Assembly (NCBI GenBank): GCA_963920665.1
Contig: OY987272.1
Coordinates: forward strand, 16,001,001-16,065,000
From: Straminergon stramineum
Lineage: Eukaryota; Streptophyta; Bryopsida; Hypnales; Calliergonaceae
Reading direction: 5' to 3'
DNA length: 64,000 nt
A program made the translations under genes and the position numbers. The notes beneath the pieces are model-generated. The model worked only from the letters and a program-made list of their open reading frames with translations. It was not told where the DNA came from and searched no databases. Of this stretch, positions 49,797 to 60,449 are shown one piece after another; the stretch's first letter is position 1; every line of letters starts with the position of its first letter.

Positions 49797-52700
49797 CTGG
49801 TGGAGGAAGTAGTGGAGAGGATGGCCCTGCACTAAAAAACATTGTTGGAAGTCAGTCCATGCTAGAGGAAACAAGTGTCAACCGGAAGCAAGAAGAAGAC
49901 AACTCTGCCGCCATTGTGAGTATTAATTCCATTTTTGCTATTTCATTATTCCAGTCCCAATTGACACTCTCCATTTTCTCTTGTGCAAGGGAGGTATATG
50001 ATTCCATAAATCAATGTGTCCAATGTGTTCGAAAAATTGAACAATTAGGAAAACACAAGATCTCGTAGGGATACTCAATTACCCATAAAACATAGTCTGG
50101 GGCGAACCGTGGATCCCCTGAGAGAATCAAGTGATTAGTCTCCGTCACAAGAGGAGGGCTATTGGGAAGAAACGTAGATTCTCACTGTACAGAAGTAGCA
50201 AGCCATTTTTACGGTTATGAATCATGCTCTTCGTCTAAGAAATTTGGCATATAAAAAATATAGGAGTAAGGGCCGTGGAATTAAGGACTAAAGATCAACA
50301 GGTAGGATCACTTTGTAGAATTTACGAAGATAGAAACATCATAGACCTTTAACATGCATGGGTTGCGCAAATTAAAAATGTCGTCCTCTTTCTAGTTTGA
50401 GCACGGCAAAGCCCAGATAAAGCCCCGTGGATAACTGCGTAGTTGCAACCATCGTGTGCATGGCGACAGTCTTGCATGGCGACATTTCCTCAATTTCATT
50501 GTCGATGAGGTCAATATTTTGAGAAGTTCATGACCTTGGTGAATCCAATGAGGAATGTGGTGGAGAGAGATGGGAATTAAAAAAAAGGAGAGAGGATTGG
50601 CTGACCCACCCTACCTTCCCCTCCACCTGCACTGTATCCCCTGGCTGGGGTAGGCGCGCCGATGTAGGTTGCGGCTTGGGTCGCCGCCCACCCATTCTAT
50701 TGCTAATTTCGAGGTCCTGCCACCTCATCCTCCCCCCGCTCGATGCTATCCATCCCCTCCACATCGCCGAGCACCACTTCTTGGGCGCAGGCGCCTTCCC
50801 CTTCTCAAAATTCGGAATTCCAAATCTGGAGGACTATGTAAGTTGTTGCCAAATTCTCACGGTGTGCCGCCATGACACAAGCGTAGAGGGAGGAGAGCGC
50901 GCTTGGGAAGCGAGCAACATGAAGTCACAAAAAAGGTGACGTGAAGGACATGGAAGCGACACCAACGATGCGGGCACGCAAGCCCGGCGGCCAACCAAAG
51001 GTTCAAATTCATGTCCATTCCTTGAGCACGAAATTGAATTTGAAACCTTCACTGTGGAATTCTGAATTCAAAGCAAAAAATGGGACCCCATGGATTTGGA
51101 TTCGCCGTTGTGGGCTCGCAGTGAGCAATGTGAGGGGCCGTGGTGGAGGTGATGGCCTCGCGGTGCCCTGGCTGTGGGCTCTGTCTGTGTCATGATTCGG
51201 TGTCAAAAGAATGTCGTGTGGGATGAGGTCCAGCCCCTGGCCATGGTTGCCCTTGTTGTGGGCTCTCCCTATGTCCCAATTCCGTTTCTAAAGAATGCGG
51301 GACTCTTGCCTTTGTGAAAAGAGGTCCAACCCCTAGCCGCACAAGCTGGTTGCCTACCTTTGAATTCTCGATTCTTGTCTCTCCTTGTTGTTGAAAATTC
51401 AATCCTAATAAGTTTGAGGTCCCACTTTTGGGGGTTGGAGCAGACACGCCTAAAGCTTCAGTCTGATCCGACTTGACCTTGGCAGGTGCCAGCTCCACCC
51501 CCCAAAAATGGGACCCTATGGATTTGGGTTCGCCGCTGTGGGCTCGCGGTTCGCGGTGAGAGGGGCCGCGGTGGAGGTGATGGCCTCGTAGTGCACTCGC
51601 TGTGGGCTTTTCCTGTGTCCCGATTCAGTTTCTAAAGAATGTGGGATTCATGCCTCTGTGAAAAGAAGTGTAGCCCCTAGTCGCGTGAGTTGGTTGCTTG
51701 CCTCTGAATTTTTGATTCTTGTCTCTCCCTGTTGTTGAAAATTCAATCCCAATAAGTTTGAGGTCCCACTTTTGGGGGCTGGAGCAGACACGCCCAAAGC
51801 GTCAGTCGGATCCGACTTCTTGGTAGTTGATCTCATCTTATATCATTTTGGTTTCAGGTTTTTGAAGGACCTACTGGATTAGCGTCATGCCCGATGTAGT
51901 CAGTGACGCCTTGCACTGAGGAAGATGCTGGAGAGCAATCCGAGCCAAAAACTCCCGCCGATGAAGACATCGATGTATCAAGTGACTCCAAAGACAAAGG
52001 GGGCGAGGAGGAGGACTTGGTAAGGGCTCAAAATATTATTAATGGTGCTTCTCTTACACCTAGGGCTTCTCAAGACTTGAAGCTTAGTCGGAATACCAAT
52101 TGGCCGGGTCACCTCATTGTAGGATATACTCGCAAACGCATGCGGCTAGAGTTTTCTTTATCGAGTTCTGATACGGAATACAACTAAGAGCCATAGACAT
52201 CCATGTTGATCATTAGTCCTTGGTTTGAGGAATGTGATTGTAGCGATAGTGTGGGTAGGCATGGAGAGGTCATCATTCTTTTGAGCTTGGATTCAAATAG
52301 TGATGTTGAGATTCTTGAGGGTTGACCGGACTTGATGTCATTCTATAGTTTCAAAGTATGGTGTATGCTAGGTGTGACCTTAGAGGAAACCATATTTTGA
52401 ACATCTTCCAAAATTTTATTACAAGTGTTGTTTCAATTGGTCATACAAGTGATGCGTTGGGTCCATTGCCGTGTAGTTTGGCTTCCATATATCTCATGTA
52501 CATTTATTCCTATCCATGCCTATTTGGTCATCTTCTTTCGTGGTTGCCTTAGCAGATGGATGTGTCGCCTCTAAATGTAACTCAAGATGATAGAATTGTG
52601 GAGACACCAAGGACCGATGACACTACCCAACTTGAAATCGGAGTAGAAAAAGAAGGACACCCAATGGAGGAGGATATGCTAGACGAAGAGGAGAAAGACT

Positions 52701-53726
52701 TGTTGGAAGATGACCTACGGAGGCTGCAAAAAGTAGACTCCGTCTCTACCATCAATGCGTTGAGGATGAAGCCGGAACACATGTTCCGATTTCCGATTCC
52801 TCTTTGCCGGCTTGTCGCTATGCCAATGGTGCAGCCAACTCTCTCATGCAACGTGCAATTTTTTGAGCAAGAGTTTGCATGTGGATACCTTGATGGAGTA
52901 GTAGTCTTTTACTTTTCCACCACAAATGAGGCGGGCGAGACATCACAATTCACAACACAAGAGATGGATGAATGGGACCCTCTCTGGAAGGAAAAGAATG
53001 CTACATTCGAGGAGTACGTGGACTCACAACCCGCATTGAAATTCCTCAAGAACTTGAAGTTCTTCATTTGCGACGGAAACCATCGATGCTTGGCCTAGAT
53101 GAATGTCATCTCCAAAATGTATTCCACAAATCCTGATTCGCACTATGCGGTGGATAGCATTATTTTGGACACCAAAGGCAAAATTGAGATTGTCATACAG
53201 GTCATGCACGACATCAACAAGTGAGGTCACTAATCCCACTATCATTTCATTCTGAGTTTCAAACCTGAATCTCATGTTTCGGTACACTTGCAAAATGATG
53301 TACTCAAAGCGTGAACTTCTAACCACTATGCAGATCTACGGAGGACTCCCATGTGAAGACAAACCTGGTACATACTCTGTACTAGGTGCAAAAGTACGGC
53401 TTGCTACCGATGGAAAGGTTCAACGACATGCTCAGGCCATCGGAGAAGAAAAAATGTGTGACAATGCCATCAAGGAAGACATGGTACTCCATGCTGGCTA
53501 AGGTCTTCACCTCATTCATCTTCAGGGTGAGATACACATTCTCTATATACGTGAAGTACTCAATTGTAATCTTCTTTGGTATTTTTGTGCTTCTTGCTCT
53601 TCCAATTTTCTCACATTATACTCTTGAGACTCCACAGCAAGAGATTGCATAGGCAGCAGATGCGGTGCTTCGAAGATACCACGAGACAACACCGCCTGAT
53701 GAAAAGAGTGTTGAAGGAGTAGCTCA
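49797..53726 (+). repeat. large inverted repeat, arm B
   Basis: Reverse-complement partner of 37,219-41,436. Good markers include the exon-1 region (49,800-49,915), the phrase at 50,090-50,130 with GGGGCGAACCGTGGATCCCC, and all exons to 53,726. The inner limit is where exon 1 of arm A is replaced by the GCTAGCATGT-type sequence; the outer limit is the CACTA terminus. Confidence 0.85.
50400..51855. repeat. GC-richer intron 1 with ~345-bp tandem repeats, arm B
   Basis: Phrases such as GTTGTTGAAAATTCAATCC at 51,389 and 51,731, and TGGATTTGG-TTCGCCG at 51,091 and 51,515, mark two to three units. They are of the same family as the three units in arm A. The overlapping frames on both strands are repeat artefacts. 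The segment 50,560-50,830 is GC-rich and pairs with 40,410-40,700 of arm A. Confidence 0.7.
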
Positions 53727-54200
53727 CACTAGAAGAAAACATGCAGTCGCCCGATTGTGAAATTTAGACACTCAGACGTCAAATCAGACATTAGGCATGT
53801 CGACGTAGGTGTCTAATCACATCACGTCTACAAAAATAGGGATCAGACATCCAAGAATTAGCCTGGACAGCGACATGCTAAGCACCGGACATCCAAAAAA
53901 ACACTGGTCAACGAGTGCTAGAACTCTGCCATGTGGCTACAAATTTAGTGCCATGTGAGCACGGGTAGCCAGGTTGGCAATTTCTCATCCATCCAATTTT
54001 GGTGATGTGGCATCTGATGTGTACATTGATCGGAGAGTCAACATTAGGTGATGAGGCATCTTCGAATGCTGACGTGGACAATTTTGGTGCGTGGAGAAGT
54101 CTCTTCTGGAGCTTTCTACATACGTATGAAAGATGTCTTTTCAGACATCACAAAGTCTAATACGATGTTGTCCTAGACACAACTATATTAAAGATAATGT
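53727..54200 (+). mobile_element. CACTA-type transposon terminus with subterminal repeats
   Basis: CACTAGAAGAAAAC begins exactly where arm-B homology stops; CACTACAAGAAAA is the classic En/Spm (CACTA) end. A dense set of short related motifs follows in both orientations (CAGACATT, TGTCTAATCACATC, CGGACATCC, GATGTCTTTTCAGACATC), as expected of transposase-binding subterminal repeats. A 3-bp target duplication would be TCA (53,724-53,726). The matching right end was not found in the window, so the element is either long (reaching beyond 64 kb) or truncated. No CACTA transposase is seen. Confidence 0.6.
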
Positions 54201-54355
54201 TTATGCGGAACATGCATTGCTGGTAAGCACTACGATTCTAATGCCATTTGTGTTGTCTGAGGCTTTCATAGTGGGGCATTCAACATGGTTAAGGACATGT
54301 TCATGCAATTTTCTACTAGACGTGTGGCACGTTGGATGTCAACATTCAGGGTTGA

Positions 54356-54595
54356 CACGACGTCCGGACGTCCGGACGCGGACACGGACGCGGGGTCCAC
54401 AACGTCCGATGACAAGCGGACGTGTGGACGTTCCCGCCGTCCGCCTGGACCGTCCACCCTTGCCCATCCGTCGAAACCCCCGCTCGTCCGCCCCAACCGC
54501 CTGATCGTCCGCCGCTGCTCGTCCAGCGCGACCGACTAGTCTCCCTCGACCGCCATGTCCTCCCCGTCCGCTGCTTCGACCGCCCGGACCACATT
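54356..54595. promoter_or_regulatory. GC island 1, GTCCG/CGGAC cluster
   Basis: About 240 bp of very GC-rich DNA in an AT-rich setting, filled with GTCCG and CGGAC pentamers, mostly GTCCG on the plus strand. It resembles the islands at 58.57 and 61.96 kb but in the opposite prevailing orientation. The long frames here on both strands (Arg/Pro/Gly-rich) follow from the motif and are not genes. No gene starts next to this island. Confidence 0.6.
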
Positions 54596-55119
54596 CACAA
54601 ATTATCTCCACGTCTTTATAGAATTGTAGATGAAAATCATAAAAATCAGAACAAGGAAGTTCTACACCCCTAATATTACTCTACTTTAAATTTGTAGGGA
54701 AGTAACCTTTGATTTCCCTAAATTTGTAATTAAAAAAAAAAGAAAAAAACCCGCATAAATTTCACCTCCAAACCCTCAATAGAGAATTTAGAATTGGGCA
54801 TTCATTTCTTAAAAATTTAGTGACAGAGAACCTTGATGGGGAGTTCTTTTTCCTATTCAAATGAAATTCATGGACACAGAGATAGGGATTGCCCTTAATC
54901 CCTTACAAAGGATGCTCTTAGAAGCTAAAACAAGAGTAAAATTTGAAGACGAAATTGCTCAAAATTTTCCAATTATGGCAATTTATTGAAGGAAATTGTC
55001 AAAGATTACATGAAAACAAAATCATGAATATGTCATATGCGTAATGTGTTAATGTGGCATTACATATCCTATATGTGCATGAATGTCAAAATTGGAAATA
55101 TTACTAATTTACTATAAGT

Positions 55120-56057
55120 TTAACCCCTAAAGGACCAAATGTTGATTTTGGCAACGGATTGATTTTGGGCAAGTGCATCCGTGCATGTGAGTGGAGATTT
55201 CCATATTTTGGGCTGAAATTTTAATACAATGTGGAGACAAGGAATATCTTTCATATGCACAAATTTCATGACAATTGAAAATATGAGTCAAAAGTTATTG
55301 CATAATATGTTGTTTGTTTCTCAACTCGGGCAATCTAGGCACATTCGAAAAATTTACTTTTTTAAAAAATTAAAATTTAAAATTTGTTCTTCGGATTTAG
55401 ATGCACTCAAAAAGCTTTGAAGCATTGCATTTCAATAGTTGAGATGAAAGTTATGAGGCTTTTTAGTTTGTAGGTAGTTATGGAATCCCTAAACCCAAAA
55501 TAACTTTGAAGTCCTTTAAGTTATTGAGATTTTAGTAGTTTTGAAAAAAAATAATGTGATTGGATGTAGATTGTTTATAACAACAATTCCACCATTTGTA
55601 TTGGAATTTTTTCATTTTTTAATTAATTTATTAACAATTTAGTATTTTGAATCATTCTCTATTTCTTTCTACTTACTATTTTTTTCCTATATGTTGTACA
55701 ACTCCAAATGATTTGAAAATTTTCATGTATGTAGCCAACTTGCCTTGAAGAATGATTCCAAAGAAGCACAACCATTTTTGACATTTTCTAATAATGATTT
55801 GACCTTGTGAAGTGGAGCTGCTTGGTTTTTTGCGGGGCCAAAAAAAGATCTTCACCATTTCAAACGCTAATATCTTGCAATCTACATGGTGGAAATTTCT
55901 GAAATTTTTTCCACATATTATCAAACTAGAGTACTACAAGATCCTATGGTTACATGTGTCAAAAAATGATATTTTTCTAAAATTTGGTGCTTGTAGTAGA
56001 AATGGTAGTTTTAGAGCATTTTTGGTGAGAGTATAGTCAAGGAACTTTAGGGGTTAA
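55120..56057 (+). mobile_element. TTAA-site TIR element, solitary copy
   Basis: A 938-bp element bounded by TTAACCCCTAAAGGACC at 55,120 and AACTTTAGGGGTTAA ending at 56,057. The first 13 bases are perfect inverted repeats including the TTAA. Its body aligns with both copies at 11.6-14.2 kb. It has no transposase frame and is non-autonomous, in the size range of a large MITE. Confidence 0.8.
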
Positions 56058-56862
56058 AACAATTTTTATCATTAATGGAGGAAAATTGTCAATTTTGAAG
56101 CTCTATGACATTCAATAAAAATAAGTAAACAAATATTCCTTGGTCAATCGACCATCTTGTTTGCCCTTAATCTTCAAGTTATTTTAAATTTCCCATCCAT
56201 AAAAATGAAATGAGGATTGTAAAAAACTTAACGTGTATAAATTATAATATTATACTAATTTTGTTTCTGCTTCTACAAATTTTAAGAAGATTTCTTTTTA
56301 TGTTCAATTGTCCACACCACATATTTGTAAACATTTTCCTAATTTTCTCCGACAGTTTTGAAGAAAAATTCTATGAAAATATATTATTCATAGCCTCATA
56401 GGCATTGTTTTTTTATTTCATTTTCTTGCATGTTTGAATAAATTTTGATCTCATTTAGAGTTTGACCAACAAGATTTCATTTGTGTTTCATTGCTATCCT
56501 TTTTCTAATTTAAAATTTCTTACGAAATATTTTTGTACCTTCAATTTTCGCATCCTTATCCACATTTTTTGAAATATGAGTATGTACATCATCAAAACTT
56601 AAATAAATAAATAAAATTGTTTATATTTTCTATTTAAAAATGTCTCAATCAATACAAATACAAACATAACAAACAATTCAAAATGTATTCAATTACATAT
56701 ATATTGCCATACATTGTTGATTCAAAACTTGCAATATACTATATGGTGTGCACACTTGGCTAATTGCACACATCATTACATTTAAGTTCAACTCTATATT
56801 CCTCAAGTAATTCTACATGTCTATACATCCTATTGAAATACTAATATTACTATAATAATCAT
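56058..56862. other. AT-rich spacer, no gene seen
   Basis: Very AT-rich, with no supported coding frame. It forms the 3' flank of the kinase-like gene on the minus strand. Confidence 0.5.
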
Positions 56863-58359
56863 CTAATATGAATGATGAAAATGTTCATCTGGAATTGGCC
56901 AATGGTATGTACCACAAAACCGATGTACAACATGGGCCAAACTACGGTGTTCATTATCACCCGGTAAACAGAGGCGGTTTAGGTAAAGATCAAACACCCT
57001 TCCGAATTCGTGAAACTGGAATTTGGTCATATGAAGTGTTTCACGTTGCAACTCGAAATACGCCTATGTCATGCACTCCGCATTGATCTTTTGAGCAAGT
57101 TTTCTAACCGCATATGCTTCTGATTTCCGTGAATACATTGGAATGATTCCCACATCTGCACCTGCTTTATGCACATATGCAATCTCTGGATCCACCCACC
57201 ATCTTTTTTGCAAAGCCTCTGTCTTCTCTTTTTCGGATGTAAACATGTACAAGGATTTCATTGGTTCAATAGCTAAGGTGGTCATTCCCCAATCACAAAC
57301 TCTAATGTACACACGTGACTCATCCTCCGGAAAATGAAACATAATGTTGTCCGGAGAAAGATCATTGTGCAAATGCCCAGCAATATGCACTGCATTCATT
57401 ATATGCACCAACGCCCATGCAAGCTCTATACGCTTCTTTCGAAATCGCCCTAGATGGTGAGCTTTTACAACCTCCTCCTCGGTGGGATTCGAGTGCATCA
57501 ATCGAATTTGGATGTTGTCTGGATAATCATTATCCATGTTCAATATTTGAAGCAAAGTTCCACCGTTCCACCAATACGCATAGCCTTCATACGACCTTGC
57601 GTGCACTGCAACAAATCGTATCACTCCCACATGTGGAATTCGAACGGCCATTGACTCGTTTTGATGTTCCAACTTTGCCAGTTCGGGTCGAGAGCGGTAG
57701 TGATTGGACTTCTTCGTTGCAAACTCCCAATAGGGAAGTATTCCTGGACATCCTTCGATCCGAACCTTTTGAATCGTTACATATCCACCTTGCATTGTCT
57801 TGTTGTCAACGGAAATCACTTGTGCCGTATCTGGAAGTGCTATCAGATGGCATCTGTTCCTCTGCGCTTCTACAACTCCATCATTGCTTTTCCACCAAGC
57901 AATTGAACCGATTCGATTGTGATTCTTAGCGAATGGAGCACACCGACTCCTAAACAAGTCCGCCTTCAAAACCACTTCCTCAAATCCAGCGTCGTTTGGT
58001 CTATATTCCCTACCATATTTTTCCAAGATAACCTTTGAATTCCACAATGCGTCATGCACCTTGTTGTCCAAGCATTTGTTGAAACCGTTCTTGTCTGTCT
58101 CTTCCCACCAATCCGGAACGTTCAATGCATTCAACAACATCTGCCTCATATCTATCTTGAATTTAGGCACACACTCCTCCTGATACCGGATGTATTTATT
58201 GTCTAAAGACAATGTTGTTTCTGACTCGTAAAATGCAACGATACATTTGATCATGAACTTTTTGCATTCTTCTGATGGACTTTCTCGAGCTATCTCCAAG
58301 CTCGATGGGCCCCCTTTATGCTTCAACTTCGTAGCCTTTTTGCCCTTCCCCTTAGTCAT
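56863..58359 (-). pseudogene. divergent protein-kinase-like gene, one in-frame TAG
   Basis: A single-exon frame from ATG 58,359 (MTKGKGKK, basic start). The 431 residues to the TAG at 57,064-57,066 are followed in the same frame by 66 more codons of similar composition (EFGRVFDLYLNRLC) ending at 56,863. The full product was probably about 500 residues, so the TAG looks premature. An N-terminal helical region (1-170) precedes a kinase-like fold. GGYVTIQKVRI (191-201) resembles a decayed glycine loop, and FATKK (213-217) may hold the ATP lysine. The catalytic loop is HNDLSPDNI (331-339), with the Asp and Asn in place. DWG (356-358) replaces DFG. WWNGGTLLQIL (263-273) fits the hinge and helix D. 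Asp333, Asn338 and Asp356 are retained, so phosphotransfer is conceivable. A GC island lies ~210 bp upstream. No family name can be given. Confidence 0.65.
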
Positions 58360-58570
58360 TGTGATTAGTGTGATGAAACAAATCCGTAAAATGGAATTGT
58401 TAATAAACAATAAATTTGAATTCGAATTTTACACACAAGTCACAAAAAATTTGGCAATAAGGGGCCCTCAATGTATCACTCCCGCCTTCCCTCGGAAAGG
58501 AGCCAATGGAGGATAAACCACCAAGCTCTCTGCTCCACCTTGAATTCACAAGGGGCAAGGCAAGAGTGAG

Positions 58571-58770
58571 AAGCGGACGGCCCGTCCGCCCCTCTTATAC
58601 GCGGCGGACGGGCGGATGGGCTCATCGGATGGCCCCACAGCGTCCGCCCAATCGGACGGGCAAGGTGCCGCGGACGCGCGGAGGCCGTTTGCCAAACCCT
58701 AAACCCTAACCCGCCAACGCGATCGGGCGGACGGGATCGGGCAGACGGGATCGAGCGAACCGTATCGGGT
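58571..58770. promoter_or_regulatory. GC island 2 upstream of the kinase-like gene, with telo-box
   Basis: A GC-rich cluster of CGGACGG/CCGTCCG motifs beginning ~210 bp upstream of the kinase-like start codon. Within it, AAACCCTAAACCCTAACCC (58,694-58,712) is 2.5 copies of the plant telomere unit, the form of the telo-box found in many plant promoters. Together these look like a compact promoter or binding platform for the minus-strand gene. Confidence 0.6.
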
Positions 58771-58779
58771 GGTTTAGGC

Positions 58780-60449
58780 TTCAAAACTTTCATATTCTTC
58801 AAATTTTTGGTGCAAAAAAACAATATACCTGAGTAAAAATAGCAAAATCTATCAAAATGAATTGAAATTTTATGAAAAAATAAAAGCAATGATAAAGAGT
58901 AGACTTAAAAAGAAAATTTCGTTATGCCTTCTAATTAGTTTTTTACATCTAGAATAGTCACATCAAAGATCAAGAAGTCAAATTCAATTATGAAACCAAA
59001 TTTATCCTTTAATTTAATTGATGTACCCAAATTTTATATTTTTGGGTAGTAGAAAAATAATTTTTCATTTTTTCTTTTCCAAATATTTTGAAGAAAAAAT
59101 TAAAATATTGTGATTTTTTAAATACAATCATGAATCATCTTCACTACAATATGTGTTAGAATCATCTATAATTTGTATTATAAATAAAGAGTGGATTGAG
59201 AAACAAAATTTTTTCATTTGAATTGAAAATACATATGTACCTCCAAATTCCCAAGGCCATTTTTTGGTCAAAAGCCACTCAAAATTGCCATTTCTGCTTT
59301 TTCAGCCTCTTCAAATCAAAATATCAAATGTGTACACCTTGTGACCATCTTGTCCCACCTAAAGGTCATAACCATCCACCTTGTACAATTCATCAAAGGT
59401 AAAGATTGCCTTAGATACTCTAGGACAAAACCTTGTATAAGGAAATAATTATCATTTACTATGCAATTTGGATTTTTGCTAGTGGACGTAGACTTCACAA
59501 TGAACTTTCCAAAAATACAAAGTGTAGAAAATACCAATTCGGTTAATTTTATTTAACTTCAAAATTCAGCAAACACAAGAATGTGATGCTTCGGGTATGT
59601 TAGCATGTAAAGGGTTACCGTTAAACATGTGGATCCATTTTCTAAATTGGAGATGAAGAGAAAAATGTTATAAAGTCTTGTTTGAAATCTTCATTGGGAA
59701 TTGATATATGAATAAAAAAATAAACTCATGAAATTTGAGATTCAACAAGTTCAATTCAATTCACTAGTGCCAAGACCAAAATATTTATATAAATTTTAAA
59801 AGAGAAAATTTAAAATTTCCTCTACAATTAATTGCTCGTAAAATAATATTTTGTTTTCCATAAAACATCTTGAAATGGATTTGAAATGAGATTCGTTCAT
59901 ATGGTGATTTCTTGAAATTCTTAAGCTCTTTACATCTATAATCTCATTTTCAAGAATCAAGTTTTGAAATCAAATGAATGCAATTTTTGCATGCACTCAC
60001 TTCTACAGTTCTACATTCTTCAATTAAAATAATATGCACTTGTAAATTTATAATATTCAACTGTTAATAATTCAATTATAAATGCATTTAGACCATTTAT
60101 AGGTTCTCAAATGTAATAAATATGCAACAATGATTTAAAAATAAGCAACAGACAAATAGGCAATTACACATTAAACTTGGAGTGGTGATTTCAAGAATGA
60201 CACTTACACATGAAAGATATTACAAAATAATGCAATGATGTATTAAAAAATCTACTTATCTACGTACATATTTGGCATAGACTACTACACAATACTTTTA
60301 TGAAAATTGAAGAACATTGATGTTCAATGTTGTTCTATTCATTATAGAGTCTACACTATTTCTATTACTCTGATATTCTATATTTGCTGTAGATAATATA
60401 GCTCAAAGACGGAGCAAAAACATGATCACTATATACATGCATGTTTTTT
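58780..60449. other. AT-rich spacer, no gene seen
   Basis: No supported coding frame or element boundary. It separates the 420-residue gene from the promoter island of the kinase-like gene. Confidence 0.5.

Larger units (their letters stand above)
49658..53726 (+). pseudogene. ParB-like / methyltransferase fusion gene, truncated arm B copy
   Basis: This is the inverted partner of the gene at 32.7-41.4 kb and preserves only its 5' half. Exon 1 (49,658-49,914) starts MRSRKRCRSFYFSSSKT with a basic, nuclear-signal-like KKSRMNKKKV, carries a TAG at 49,757-49,759 and ends at a GTGAGT donor. Exon 2 (after the AG at ~51,899, to 52,325) is the acidic exon with GHLIVGYTRKR, broken by TAA 52,185 and TAG 52,194. 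The ParB-like exon (52,556-53,226) has FICDGNHRCLA (DGNHR codons 53,072-53,086) followed by the same TAG as arm A (53,096-53,098). Later exons (53,270-53,515) match arm A with a frame change. The homology ends abruptly at 53,726 before any methyltransferase exon. It cannot encode a complete protein. Confidence 0.7.

Noticed and set aside
51903..52187. Separate small gene starting at GTG
   Set aside because: It is the acidic exon of the arm B fusion gene, with its inverted partner at 38,755-39,039; it is not an independent gene.
54266..54673. Several Arg/Gly/Pro-rich frames on both strands
   Set aside because: Produced by the CGGAC/GTCCG motif island, which is open in most frames.
57143..57929. 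Plus-strand frames up to 170 codons
   Set aside because: Antisense shadows of the kinase-like gene, whose minus-strand frame carries recognisable motifs.
58694..58712. Interstitial telomere tract
   Set aside because: Only about 2.5 units, better explained as a promoter telo-box than as a telomere relic.
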